This document shows, piece after piece, positions 1 through 11,800 of a stretch of 41,189 nucleotides of DNA. Each line of letters begins with the position of its first letter. Position 1 is the stretch's first letter. The notes beneath the pieces are model-generated. The model saw only the letters and a program-made list of their open reading frames with translations. It had not been told where the DNA came from and did no database searches. The translations under genes and the position numbers were made by a program. This stretch comes from Monoraphidium neglectum. Lineage: Eukaryota > Chlorophyta > Chlorophyceae > Sphaeropleales > Selenastraceae. The stretch is taken from NCBI RefSeq assembly GCF_000611645.1, contig NW_014013587.1, forward strand, positions 11,062 through 52,250. Reading direction: 5' to 3'.

Positions 1-196
1 GGGGGGGGGGGGTGGGGGGAAGGGGATGGAAGGGCGGCGCGCTGGGCCATGGGGCGGGCAGGGCGGTCAGTCGGGTGGTGGAGGAGCCGCTTGTGGCGTC
101 TGAGTGTGCATATGTAATCAAGCGGGAGAAAGGCATCCGTATGCATGCAGGTGGAGCGAGGCAGGCTCCTCGGGCACATGCTGGCTGGGATCTCAC
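1..196 (-). other. intron tail at left window edge
   Basis: On the minus strand the reading frame of the neighbouring exon meets a good splice donor (CAG|GTGAGA, intron beginning at 196). The strand then runs to the edge, ending in an extreme C-rich tract (the G-run at 1-28 on the plus strand). This looks like the polypyrimidine tract just before an acceptor outside the window. The frame happens to stay open through the intron to position 1. Confidence 0.5.
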
Positions 197-958
197 CTGC
201 GTCACATACACCACCCGCAGGCCCTCATCATAGCCCGCCGCCGAGCCGTCGCCGTCGCCGTCGCCCTCTGGCCCCGCGCCGTCCGACGCCCGCGCCGCCG
301 CGCCGCGCCGCGCCTCGGACGCGGCCGACGATAGCAGATCGCAGCTTTTGCGCAGGTCGGGCGCGGCGCCCTGCCGCGGGGGCGCGACGTTTGCCCCGCC
401 CGGGGCCTCTGCCTTCCCTGGCTCATCGCCGTCGGCGCCCCCATCCTCACCCTCATCCCCAATCTCATCCTCATCCTCCTCATCCTCCTCGCCCTCTGCC
501 GCCGCCTCCTGGCTGACGCTGCCCTCCCCACCAGCCCCCTGGCCACCGGCATCGACGGCGACCAGCCACCGCAGCGCCCCCAGCCGCAGCCGCAGCGGCG
601 CGCAGCCCCGGAGCAGCTCGGCCTGCGCCGCGGCGGCGGCCGCCTCGGCCCGGGCCAGCGCGTCCGCGTTGTCGCCTGTGCCGCGGCACACTGACCTGAT
701 CTTGCGAGTCCGCTGCCAGGCGGTGCGCAGCGCCTTGGCGGTGCCAGAGGACAGCACGAGCACATGCGCCGCCCCCCACTCCGCGCACGCGTCGTCGCCG
801 CCGCAGCCGCGCCACTGCGCCCAGGCGTCGGACTTGGTGCGCGCGCTGGCGCCCCCGTCCCATGCCCACTGCTCGCACGCCGCTGCCGCTGCCGCTGCCG
901 CTGCTGTTGCCGGTGATGCCTCCTGGGCGGTCTTGCGTACATCCGCATCCCCAGACAC

Positions 959-1007
<49 letters not shown>

Positions 1008-2090
1008 AGCTCCTCCTGCTGCTGCTCCTTCTCCTCCTGCTGCTGGTCCTGCTCCTCCTGCTGCTCCTGCTGCCCCTGCTGCTCCTCCTCTCGACATGAG
1101 CCCGACCATGCAGCTGTCACTCCCTGCTGCCCATCCCCACCATTATGTGCCTCCATCTGCTCGCCGCGCGGCTCAGCGGCCGCAGTCCCATGGGGCTCCG
1201 TCGCCGATGTCCCCAGTGTGCCGTCCGCCTGCCTCGCCAGGTGGCGCAGCCTGCCCACAGCGTTCGAGAAGAGATTGAGCGTCCGCACCGCGAGGACGCG
1301 CGCCTGCTGCGCGTGGTCCTGCGGCAGCGCCGCCGCGAGCAGGCCGGCGGGCGCGAGCCGCGCGCGCAGCTCTTCCGCATATCGCTGGACGGCCTCCTCC
1401 CCGCCACGCACCACCACCAGCACCCGCGGCGACGCCGGGGCCGCCGCCGCGGCTGCTGCTTCTCCGCCGCCCTCGTCGATCGGCGCCGAGGGCGCCAGCG
1501 GGGGCGGCAGTGGGGCCGGCGAGCGCAGCACGTCCGCAGCCGCGAACGCAGCCGTGGCGCCGAGCGGCTCTTCGACTCCCGATTCGCAATACACAAACAT
1601 GCCGGCCCCGTATTCATCCCCCAGGGCCGGCAGCAGCGCCCCCTCAACTGCCGTCAGCCGTGCCGCACGCGCTCCGCCGCCGCCGCCGCGTCTGCGGCTC
1701 CGCCGGCGCGAGGGCGGCCACAGCAGCAGCTTGCGCGTGGTCTCCAGCGGCGCGCGCATGCAGAGCGCCGCCTCGTCATCCAGGTGAGTCAGGGCGGCCG
1801 GGTCCTGGTGGATCTGGGAGAGGATCTGTGCCACCTCAGCAGGCGTCCGGGCGACGTCCGCCCGTCGCACGGTCTTGTCGACAAGCCGATCACGCTCCTC
1901 TCGCTCCTGCCGGCGCTCCTCGCGCTCCTGCCGCCGCTGCGCTTTCGAGGCGGCGCGCCGCCCCTTCGGCTGCCGCTGCTGCTTGGCCGTGGGGTTGGCC
2001 TTGGTAGCCTTAAGCGCCGTGGTTTCGTCCTGGATCGCCGGCGCTGTCGGCAGCGATGGGGCGCTCAGATTGGGTTCGGCAGCTTCGCCA
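197..2090 (-). CDS. unrecognised polyglutamine/coiled-coil protein (internal exon, partial)
   Basis: I do not recognise the family. The minus-strand frame is open from a TAA at 2186-2188 to the left edge, about 630 residues. Its composition is protein-like, unlike the other frames, which are Arg/Pro/Ala shadows. In order it shows: a highly charged Arg/Glu/Lys/Gln helix (about 1870-1990); a segment with TPAEVAQILSQIHQDP and LETTRKLLLWPP (about 1690-1850); a globular-looking block with VLVVVRGG and VRTLNLFSNAVGRLRHLARQ (about 1200-1430); a Gln/Glu-rich stretch with a pure polyglutamine run at 961-1006; a Cys/Trp-containing block (about 720-860); and a strongly acidic Glu/Asp run (about 420-500). 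It ends at a consensus donor after ...VYVTQ. The 5' boundary is placed at an acceptor at 2091-2092; a start upstream in another exon, or at an in-frame Met near 1758, is possible. The 3' end lies outside the window. Confidence 0.55.
961..1006 (-). repeat. CTG/CAG trinucleotide tract encoding polyglutamine
   Basis: About 15 uninterrupted CTG units on the plus strand are read as CAG (Gln) on the minus strand in the frame of the surrounding exon. The tract is flanked by Gln/Glu-rich coding sequence (to about 1080), so it is part of the protein and not intronic. Confidence 0.85.
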
Positions 2091-3647
2091 CTGCCATCAG
2101 CAACCGCAAGTAGTGCCACACGAGGCACGGGCCGCCGTGTTGAGCCAGCCCATCGACGTGTGACCGGCGTCTTGGCTGCCACCGATTATTTGAACCTAAG
2201 CATTTCACCACATTGCCGTCGTCGCAAACACGCCAGATCGTAAGCACCCGGAACGAGTGACTAGCTGCAACGCTGCTGTTCCGCAGACATTCCTTACTAC
2301 ATAGGTGATCGTCTATTTGTGCGATCCGTGCGATACAACGGTGCGTGTAGTGACATGAGTGCATGCAAATGAGTCGCGGCAGACCGCCCAGTGGCGTCGT
2401 CCACGCAGGGTGTGGCATGCTTTGCGGAGGAGGCGCATCAAGAACAGGGGTGATCCAGGAAGCATGGCTAAACCAGCGACGTGATTGCATGACAATTGCA
2501 ACACAAGCTCTGCTACTCTGCCTCAACACAACCAGCAGCAGTGCTGCCTGTTGTCCCGCTGGCTGGCTGGCCTGGCATGGTGCCGCCCACGCTTGGGCAC
2601 GAGTGGCAGGGCTTTACTCAAACACGTGCGCCGCAGTGACCTGAGGGTGCCAAAGGCTCAGTTTCTGCCGCTTTTTCCTCCCCTTTGCCATGACACTCAT
2701 GCATTGCAAGCTGAGGGACAGCCATCTCACCGCCCTCCTCCAGTAGAGGGTGGCGGCACAGGAAAAAGTTAGTCAGGCACACGCCCTTGCCAGCGCTGCC
2801 GGGCCAGGGGACGGTCAGGCGTGTGGACGCTGATTATATTTGTGACGCTGGTATATTTGTGTTGCAACCCCGGGATTCAACCTCTGTCTTTCAAACACCT
2901 GCGAGACATCCACCTCAAACACGCCAAGCACTAGGACCGAACTGCCATCACCGCGCGTGTGTCCAGCAATTTGCTGGGAAGGGTGCATGTAGAGGCCTAG
3001 ACTCTAGGTTGAGCTGCTTGTAGCTGCATCTAATTTGCGACCTGAACATCGGTGACAAAGTGCAGAGGCATGTCTATATTCAACTCAAGAGTCTACCAGA
3101 AGTTTTTCAATTGGGCTGTGTGTCGACACACCTAGCCCGATTCAGGACAAATGGCTGACGTCAGCCTCGAGTGACTGTCGGCCATCCTGCTGTGCAGGCT
3201 TGTTGTGCAAACCTGGTCTGTGGCCCGGCAGGGTGGAGGCCCACCAACGTGGATCCCACGTGGCCTCCTGCTCGCAGCAGGAAGCCTCCTGCATCGTGCA
3301 GTTCTGAGACCGTGGCTGCAGTGAAAGCAACACTGAAACCAAATCCACCCTTCCAATCCGCGAGGCATACACGACCCAAATTTGTGTGACAGTGATGGCT
3401 GGTAACGCGTGCATATGTTTGGGTGCGTGCGGTCTGGGTAGTGCTGAAGGCAAGCAGAGGCGGCGCCAACTCACAGTGGCGAGCATTGGCCCAAACTCGC
3501 GGCAGCAGGCCGCGTCGTGTCAGCGCCGCCCCTTTCAGCAGCGGGCCCCCCTTCCAGCAGCGGGGCCTAAAATTCCACAGCAGACATCTTCAGTGTCAAC
3601 GTGGGCGGCCGCTGCGGCGTGTCTGTTCCAACTGGCCCCGCGGCGCG
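2091..3647. other. no gene recognised (5' flank of the left gene, 3' flank of the epimerase gene)
   Basis: About 1.5 kb of lower GC than the exons. Short ORFs on both strands have no recognisable domain and no phase-consistent splice partners. It probably contains a first exon of the left-hand gene, which lacks a convincing start in its large exon, and the 3' UTR of the epimerase gene. I cannot place either. Confidence 0.4.
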
Positions 3648-6600
3648 TCACGCGCCGCGGCCCTCCTTGATCCACTGCTGCATGAACAGCATGGCCCTCA
3701 AATTGTGGTAGGACGCCTTCCATACGTTCCCCTTTTGGTAGTAGTAGGGGCCGATCACGCCGCCCCCGGCGTCCGTCTGCCACACCCACTCGCCGTCGAC
3801 GGGGTCGTAGATGTGGGCGCGCACAAACTGCGCGTGGGGGCGGACGGCGCGGCAGCGCTTGCGTGGTCGGATGTGGGGCGGCTTGGCTAGCTCTTGGACA
3901 GGGTGGGTCTGCTGCGAATGCAAGACTTGCCAAGGAGCAGGGGGCCTGTTTTACAGGGGATCCAGCGGGCTGCCAAGGTCCTCCAGGCAACAGGAATGCA
4001 CATACAATAGGCAGAATCTGCATTCTTTCAGGCCGCGAAGGGATAACACCCCCTCAACCCCCCAGCCGGATGAACAGCAGCTCGAACCTTGTTGGCGGCC
4101 GCCATCTCCAAGCAAGCGGTGCGTGCGCCCGGCGGCCCACCTACCTCGAATGTGCCGCTCAGCTGATTCAGCAGAGAAGTGTCCCTTGTTTTCAAGTAAG
4201 CCTGCAATAAGGCAAGGATCGACTCAGCCTGGATCCACCACACCTGCGTGTATGTTGTTTGTAAGCAGGGTACATACCATAAGTGCCTCTGCTAGTGATG
4301 CAGAGCGGGCAACTTGTGTGGTGGATGTGATCTGTGTGTGTGTGTGTGATGTGTGTGTCTGTTTGGGGGTGTACGTGCGTGCGTGCGTGCGTGCATGCGT
4401 GCACTTACTTGCAATTCAAGCGCAGTGTGCCTGCAAGAGGGAATGCAAGAAAGGTGCCTGGCTGTGCAGCAGGGGATGTGGGCGGCCTTCGAGTGCGCAA
4501 GCTGGGTGCGGGCTTAACAGTGGGCTAGGGGCTATTTATTGCTGTTGTTGACCAAGCCAAAAATGGAGCATCGCAACCACAATGTTCAGGAGTGCTGCCG
4601 AGGCAGCAGGGGTGATTTTATCACCAAGTTGGTGTTGCGAGGCATGCCCCACCTTCTTGGTCGAAGCGCCTGCGGCCGTGGCAAGATGCAGGTGGAAGCA
4701 AGGGATGTTCGTTGGACATGCAAACGGCCCCGTCAATCGTTCCACAAGCCCTGCAGGCTCTTGTGGGGCCCCTGGGACACGCGCAGCTGTGCTGCGCCCA
4801 CATTCATACTGGTCAAGGGGTAGAAAGCCGCGTGCGCGCCCCAAAATCTGGTCACGGAAACAGGCAGCGCTGATGCGGCGTCGGTTGCAGCGGCACCGAT
4901 CGCCGCGCATACCTTCGCCTGTGCCGGGCGCGTGCCCTGGCGCGCCCGACTCAAACACGCCGCCATGCTCCCTGTCATAACCATCCTTCAGCGACGCCGC
5001 CGTGAGGGCCGCCAGCTTTGCCGACGCTGCGCCGGCGGCTGGCGCGCCGAGCTTGCCCTTTCTTGTCATTACGCGGACTGCCTCGCCCACCAGCCACGCA
5101 CTGCGAGCGGCAGGCGGACGCAGATGATTAACGTCATCATCATCAGATGTGCCTGCCTGTCGTGCGTGTCGCCGAACACAGTACAATATCGAATTTCTCA
5201 TGGCTGTGGTCAAGCGGTCAACGCCCTCTGCAGGTTGCTTTGTCAAGAACGTGACAGCACTGCTGCACGCATGACGTATCAGCCCAGCCGGAAGGTCCAA
5301 AAGGCAGAAGCGTGGATCCAGGGCCCCTGATTCTCCACTGCAGCCCGTTTTCACCCAGTCACCTCTCGAGATTGTGGCCAAAGTTGACTGAGGGGGGCCC
5401 AACAGGCGTCCAGGAGTCTGGGTCATAAAACCCTATATTAATGTGTTGTGTCAGAGCAGAGAGGGGGGAGGGCTGGGGAGGGAGGGGCGGGGACTTGCAT
5501 GAATGTGTGGAGGCTGGTGCAGATGGTGGAATCGCATACGTGGCTGCAATCAGTTGAGTCACAAGGGGACACACTGGCCAAATGCAACAGATGGCAGCGA
5601 GTGCGCGGCCCTGTCAACTCCCAGAGTGGCTGTTTGCGGCCGACGCATTTTCTATGCATTGTGCCTGCTAGTGCATCGCCGCGCTCTCGGCTGGGCACAG
5701 GTACAACGAGGGCTGCAGAGAGTACGACACACCGATGCGGCAGTTGTGTTCTGCCGCTGCACGTATTCGCACCTCTCTTTCACCTTGCGTAAACGCACAC
5801 ATGTTCTCACTCACCATAGACGAGGTTCTGCTTTGTGATGAAGGTCGACGTGAACAGGCTGACGAGCTCTTGCAGGCGCGCCAGCACAGCCTCGTCGCCA
5901 GTGGCTTCATACAGCACCGTCAGCGACTCTGAGTTTGCAGCATTGGTCGGGGCACACCTTTTCTGTTTGTTTGCGTGTCGTGTGAGCTTGCTTGCTTGGG
6001 GATTGCAAGAAGCTCGGGGAGGCGGCAACGCCGGCAACAGGCCACGCCAGCGGTGAGCGCGCCACAGCAGTCAAAGCTACCTAGCGCAGCCCTGGGTGAC
6101 TGCACACATGCCAAGTTTGAGTGATGCTGGGCAGGAGGCTGGCGCACGCACCCTCGCCAGCGGCGAGCGGATGAGTCAGGGAAGCCCGCTCCTTGGCCCC
6201 ATTCACTGCGTACTTGTCCTGCTCACCCACCTGGACCAAGAGGCCGCAACTGCTCCTGGAGGTCTCATCACGGCCCGCTCACCTATGCCATGCAGGATAG
6301 CGTTGAATGATTGCGGCATCTGCCCATTCGGCAGCCGCACCGTATCCAAGGGCGGGAGGCTGTTGGTCTCGTTGTAACCGCCGTGGGTGCTGTCGTGGAA
6401 CGCTGAGTCAGCGGCACGGAAAGTGGCCAGGGCGGTTTGGAGCACCGCGGCATCTTTGAACGCCTGGCAGGTTGCGAGGGAGTTGCAGAAAAGATTTCAG
6501 GGTCGGCTGGAGTGGATTCGGTCAACGAATTCCCTGGCGATGGTCTGCGTGGCGCAGGAGGGCGCTAGGGGGGAACGCATGCCTTTGGAGGCCTCCGGGC

Positions 6601-6670
6601 CTCTCTGCTGCTGTGTCCGCTTGCCGTCACCCCTTGCAGCGTCAACCCTCTCCCCCCCTAACCACACACA

Positions 6671-6710
<40 letters not shown>

Positions 6711-7976
6711 GCTTGCTACAAATACTGTAGCCCGTACACGCCATCTTCATGAACAAGAAAAGATTCACCATCTGGGAATGCACCCCTTTGAGATAAAACT
6801 CCCAACGCCTCAGCGCCGGTGCTGGCCTGCTGGCAAGGTCAGCTGACCTTGCTGGACTGCACTGCCGCATAGATCACGAAGAACTGGCCGTACAGATTGG
6901 GTCCCGCGTCCACCACCTTGGACCCGTCGCGCGTCACAAGCCACACCCTGGCGGCGGCAGAGGGAGACAATGAGCGCTGAGCGCACGTCCGCGGCAGGGC
7001 TGCGTGCATGTGCTGCTCACATGTGTGCGGCGCACCGCCCTGGTGTGCAAAGCAACTGAAAAGAAGCGGGGGTCCAGCCGCCTGACAGTGCGGCGGTCGG
7101 GGCTGGGGCGCGGTGCCAGCCTGCGTCGCCTCCGTGGATGGCGTGGTTTACAATACCCACCCTCAAGCACGGCTGCGCACCACATGCCGTCGTGCCGGCG
7201 CATTGCCTTGTTCATGAAACCCCACAGCGAGCGGGCCGCAGCCTCGCTCGGCCCTCTTGGCCTGCTCGCCCTGCACCGCGCCAGAGGCAACCGCGAGGGA
7301 GAGCGCCCAGCAGTGGCGCGCCTGCTGCACGATGCCCTTGTCATAAGGGGCCACCACTTCGCCGCTGCGGTTGAGCGTCTGCGGCAAGGCGGGTGCCCGT
7401 GGTGCAGCGGGGCGGGTGCGTACAGGATGGATTGCTCCCATCGGGCAGAGCGGTTGGATGACTAAGCGTCCGATGTTGGACAGATTTATCAGAGTGTGAG
7501 ACAGGCTGATGAGCTGGTGCGTGCAGGCTTCAGCGCTTGGAACGTCCCGGAATTTATGTATGATTAAGCCACCCAGCAAATCGTGCATCGTGCACATAGC
7601 AGGCGCCTGCTTGCTGGCCACGGATGCCGCTGCCGGCCATCGGATCCTGGGTCATGGCCCGAGGACCGCCCACCGCTTGGAAGCCGCCATATGTATTATC
7701 TGGGCCATGATCCAGCCAGAATTTTATCGCTTCCTGTGCCAGACCGTTTGCTTGGACGGCAATGGCGTCGAGTGAGACGGCCGCTTGCAGGCGCCGGGTG
7801 ATGGAACGGGGACCAGTCGGGGACGTTGTGGCGCCGCCCTTGGCCGTTTGCACGCTTGAAGAGCAAATTTTTACATCCTCTGCTGCCCCAAAGTTCAAGA
7901 TCAGCAGAATGGCAATGCTCAGTGGCGCCACCGAAAGCCGAGGCCCGTGGTGCCCCTTGTTCGCAGATGTGGCCAT
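3648..7976 (-). CDS. N-acylglucosamine 2-epimerase / cellobiose 2-epimerase family protein, secretory signal
   Basis: Sugar 2-epimerase or aldose-ketose isomerase family, (alpha/alpha)6 barrel, about 490 residues. Ten exons on the minus strand: 7674-7976, about 7157-7378, 6848-6947, 6283-6463, 5815-5928, 5363-5432, 4913-5100, 4653-4669, 4145-4243, 3648-3827. Family landmarks appear in order: YGGF (end of exon 1), VVAPYDKGIVQQARHCWALS (exon 2), HGGY and SFNAILH (exon 4), SLTVLYEATGD (exon 5), VNFGHNLESAWL (exons 6-7), DGYDREHGGVFESGAP (exon 7), KKVWWIQAES (exons 8-9), GEWVWQTD and WKASYHNLRAM (exon 10). The His in ILH, FGHN and SYHN match the conserved active-site histidines of the family. The ATG at 7974-7976 is followed by basic residues and a hydrophobic helix (SIAILLILNFG), so the protein probably enters the secretory pathway. 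All junctions agree in phase except that exon 2 needs a one-base frame change near 7245-7260. Exact sugar substrate is unknown. Confidence 0.85.
4331..4402. repeat. (TG)n / (TGCG)n microsatellite
   Basis: TG dinucleotides followed by a run of TGCG units. It lies in the intron between exon 8 (4653-4669) and exon 9 (4145-4243) of the epimerase gene, and is non-coding. Confidence 0.85.
6662..6709. repeat. (CA)n microsatellite
   Basis: Nearly pure CA repeat with one TA interruption, in the intron between exons 3 and 4 of the epimerase gene. Apparent Cys-Val or Thr-His ORFs here are repeat artefacts. Confidence 0.9.
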
Positions 7977-8832
7977 GGCTCTTTCAGAATGGTGCAGATG
8001 CGAAGATCTCGATATGAATTCTTCTTGCCAATTCGAGATCCCGTGTATGATTGCTCTGGTGCCCGGTCCGCGTGGTGACGTTGGGTGTCAGCTCGGTCAT
8101 GCTGACTGGGCAATCGGAGGGCTAGCGTGCTGCGGCAGAACCCCTCAGGCCCTTGTACCTCTTCTATTATGTGGGTCAACGAATGACGCAGACATGCCTT
8201 GAAAAGGCCCCGCTCACACTTGAGGGCGTATGGGTTCTCGGACTGAGTTCAAATCCCGCTGCAAAAAGCCGCCGCCTCGCCGGGCACCCAATGGCGACTG
8301 CCCAACGCCACGTCAGCGCATGGGCCAGCGTGCCCTTGCTCAGTGCTTCCCTACCCCGTCCAGCTCCGCTTGGCGGTCCGCGACTGCGATATCACGGCGC
8401 CCCGGCATGCCAGCCGGCTCCCAAACCAACCTGCCCGCCCCCCTCCCGCGTGCGTCCTGCCAGTGCGCAAGCGTTTGACGTCGCGCCGCGAACCCCACGC
8501 CTCAAGTTGCCGCATCTACAGGTCGCCGCTGACAATCAATGATAATAAACAGGCGCTCTTGCATAGTCACCAATAGATCAATATTTCAAGGGCAGCCTGC
8601 AACATCCACCACATCCAAGCAGCCAGCACAATCTACCCTGGCGAAAGAACAATGTTCTTGCAGACTGCCAAAAAATGACATCTCACCTCTATAAAAAACA
8701 TGACATGCCGTCCTATCGGGAATGAAACGTCATTTATTGATCATGAAGTCACATTTTATGGACAAAGCCGGCTTCTTGGATTGGTTCACTAGTGTGTGTG
8801 CACCCTGACAACGAAGGTCGAAAGCAATGCCG
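7977..8832. other. upstream region of epimerase gene and 3' flank of TauE/SafE gene
   Basis: About 850 bases with no recognisable coding exon. The 8500-8780 part is AT-richer than its surroundings, which fits a promoter or 3' UTR. Both neighbours are transcribed leftward, so this interval should hold the transporter 3' UTR and the epimerase promoter. I see no clear TATA box or TGTAA signal. Confidence 0.45.
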
Positions 8833-11800
8833 TCAGCCCCCGCACAGGCCGCCGCCGCCGACCGCCCCACCCCGCGCGGCGCCCACCGCCTCCCGCACGA
8901 CCTGCTGCCCGATCGCGAGCGTCGTCAGCACGCACAGCGTGCACACGAGGACCATGACGAACACAACCTTGTTGTTTTTGATCACCCAGCGGCCGACGAA
9001 CACGTGGCCCGCGATCGTGCACAGCGTCGAGACGCCCATCAGCGCCCCCGCCAGCCCCCAGTGCAGCTCCCCCAGGACAGTGAACACGACCATGCCGGAC
9101 ACTCCAATAGGAAGGATCACCATCTGGGCGGACGCGGCCATCGTCATCGGATCGACGTCGAAGAGCAAAAACAGCCGCGCGACCAGCGGGCCCGACCCTG
9201 ACCCGCTGAAACCCTGGATGCTGCCAATCAGCAGCGCCGCCGCGGGCAAGGCGGCGAGCATGCGGGGGCGCCACCGGACCTGCCGCGCGGCGTCGGCGGC
9301 GGGGCCGGAGAGCGGGGCGCCCGCCGCGGCGCCGGCGTCGAGGGCGCGCTGGGAGCGCCAGACCAGGAAGCCGAGGCCGAGCGCGATCGCCAGCAGGGCG
9401 GGCACGCCGCTGAGGAATGCCAGCCACCTGCGTGACGCGTCATTAGAGGTTGGTGGGGCGGGGATGCATTGAGTGAGGCGTCAGGGCAACCTGTCAACGG
9501 CAAAGAAGGGCCGGTAGATGCTCGAGCCCCCTGCCGCAGGTGCTGCGGGCGTGCTGCTGCCGCCGCCTGCATACGGTTCAATTGTTTCAGTGAGTTCAAG
9601 TGCTTCAGGCGGCAATGACTTCAACTGTCTGACATAATTTGTCAAAGCTGGCGCGGGCCCAAAACCAAAAAAAGCAGGAAGCTCACCACTGCCATGTCCC
9701 GCAGGGCCCCGCCGCCTTGGTCACCCCCGGCAGCGCCATCGCCGCCAGCAGCGCCGCCAGCAGCGCCGCGTGCAGCGGGTGCCGCCCAGTCAGCACGCCG
9801 ACGCTGAGGCCCACCGCCTTGTCGGGCGCCGCGACACCGCTGTCGGCCACCAACAAAACGGCGTCGTCCTCCGATTCCCCGCCACCGCTGCCTTTGCTGC
9901 TGCTGCTGCTGCCCGCCACACCTTTCCCGCCGACCGCCGCAGTCGCCGCCTCTGCGCTCGCCGCTGCTGCCGCCGCCGCCGCCGCGCGCCGCGCGCGCCG
10001 CCGCTCCTCCACCATGCTCAGCGTTTTGGAGAGGAGGCTGGCGCTCGCCACCAGCAGCACGGCCAGCGCGAGGGCGTGCACAACCAGCGGCGGCGCGAGC
10101 TTGTTCGCGAGGCCGCCCAGGGTGATGCCGGCCGCGAGGGGCGCGGCCGTCAGGATAGCGAGATTCCAGTCCAGCAGGTACTTGGAGGGGCATGTTGGGT
10201 NNNNNNNNNNNNNNNNNNNNNNNNNNNNNNNNNNNNNNNNNNNNNNNNNNNNNNNNNNNNNNNNNNNNNNNNNNNNNNNNNNNNNNNNNNNNNNNNNNNN
10301 NNNNNNNNNNNNNNNNNNNNNNNNNNNNNNNNNNNNNNNNNNNNNNNNNNNNNNNNNNNNNNNNNNNNNNNNNNNNNNNNNNNNNNNNNNNNNNNNNNNN
10401 NNNNNNNNNNNNNNNNNNNNNNNNNNNNNNNNNNNNNNNNNNNNNNNNNNNNNNNNNNNNNNNNNNNNNNNNNNNNNNNNNNNNNNNNNNNNNNNNNNNN
10501 NNNNNNNNNNNNNNNNNNNNNNNNNNNNNNNNNNNNNNNNNNNNNNNNNNNNNNNNNNNNNNNNNNNNNNNNNNNNNNNNNNNNNNNNNNNNNNNNNNNN
10601 NNNNNNNNNNNNNNNNNNNNNNNNNNNNNNNNNNNNNNNNNNNNNNNNNNNNNNNNNNNNNNNNNNNNNNNNNNNNNNNNNNNNNNNNNNNNNNNNNNNN
10701 NNNNNNNNNNNNNNNNNNNNNNNNNNNNNNNNNNNNNNNNNNNNNNNNNNNNNNNNNNNNNNNNNNNNNNNNNNNNNNNNNNNNNNNNNNNNNNNNNNNN
10801 NNNNNNNNNNNNNNNNNNNNNNNNNNNNNNNNNNNNNNNNNNNNNNNNNNNNNNNNNNNNNNNNNNNNNNNNNNNNNNNNNNNNNNNNNNNNNNNNNNNN
10901 NNNNNNNNNNNNNNNNNNNNNNNNNNNNNNNNNNNNNNNNNNNNNNNNNNNNNNNNNNNNNNNNNNNNNNNNNNNNNNNNNNNNNNNNNNNNNNNNNNNN
11001 NNNNNNNNNNNNNNNNNNNNNNNNNNNNNNNNNNNNNNNNNNNNNNNNNNNNNNNNNNNNNNNNNNGGGGGGCCCAGACGAGTAGAAGGCGTATGAGTAA
11101 AAGTGACGGTACGAGCTTCAGCTGAGCCGAGGCGCATGCCAACGCATCTGGAAAACACACAGGAGTTTCCATACGGAGCGGCGATGAGTCTTAACTGCGC
11201 GGGCTGCGGATGCGTGCCGGGACCACGCAATGGGAAGGATTCAAGGCCGCCGATGGGTGCCAGATGCAGAGATACGCCTCACCTGGTTTGCGAAAACCAG
11301 GATGTTTACGACCGCCGCGGCAATAGGCACCACCTGGGCTATCCCGACGGCCTGGCTGGGCCGCAGGTGGCCGTCAGAGGCGACTAGGAATAGCGGCGCG
11401 AGCACGGCGGGCGCGCCGACGCCGCCGGCGGAGGTGGAAGCCATGGTGGCGGCCGTGATTATGTACATGCCTGCGGGGCCGGGTGATCGCGTTGGCATGC
11501 CTACATTCAAATCGAGACGTTGGGTCTGAAAACGAGGCAGCGCGCTTGTTTGCATGCCATGCCTGCTTGGATGCATTCATGTTGCTGGATCGCAGGAGCA
11601 CGCGACAGGGGCGCCAGTCAGGCTTGAGCAATAGGGCCTGGGTGCTGCGAAGCAAACGAGGCGAGCCTCACCGGCCTGCCACGCCTGGGGCGGCCAGAGG
11701 GTGATGTTGTCACCCAAGCGGGCGTGGCCCTCTGCTGACGGGGCGCCTGGTGCTGCCGCTGCTGCGCTTGCTGGCGGAGCGACAGCAGCGGGTGGTGCCG

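Noticed and set aside
348..1787. 479-codon plus-strand ORF
   Set aside because: Ser/Ala/Pro/Cys-biased translation complementary to the minus-strand exon; the polycysteine run is the polyglutamine tract read in another frame.
6497..6870. Cys-Val and Thr-His repeat ORFs
   Set aside because: Translations of the (CA)n microsatellite inside an intron.
8225..8275. tRNA-like T-loop (GTTCAAATCC)
   Set aside because: The flanking bases do not form a T stem, and no D-arm or anticodon arm could be placed upstream.
9639..11230. Four ORFs spanning the N gap
   Set aside because: Their length comes from untranslatable N; only the minus-strand transporter frame outside the gap is supported.
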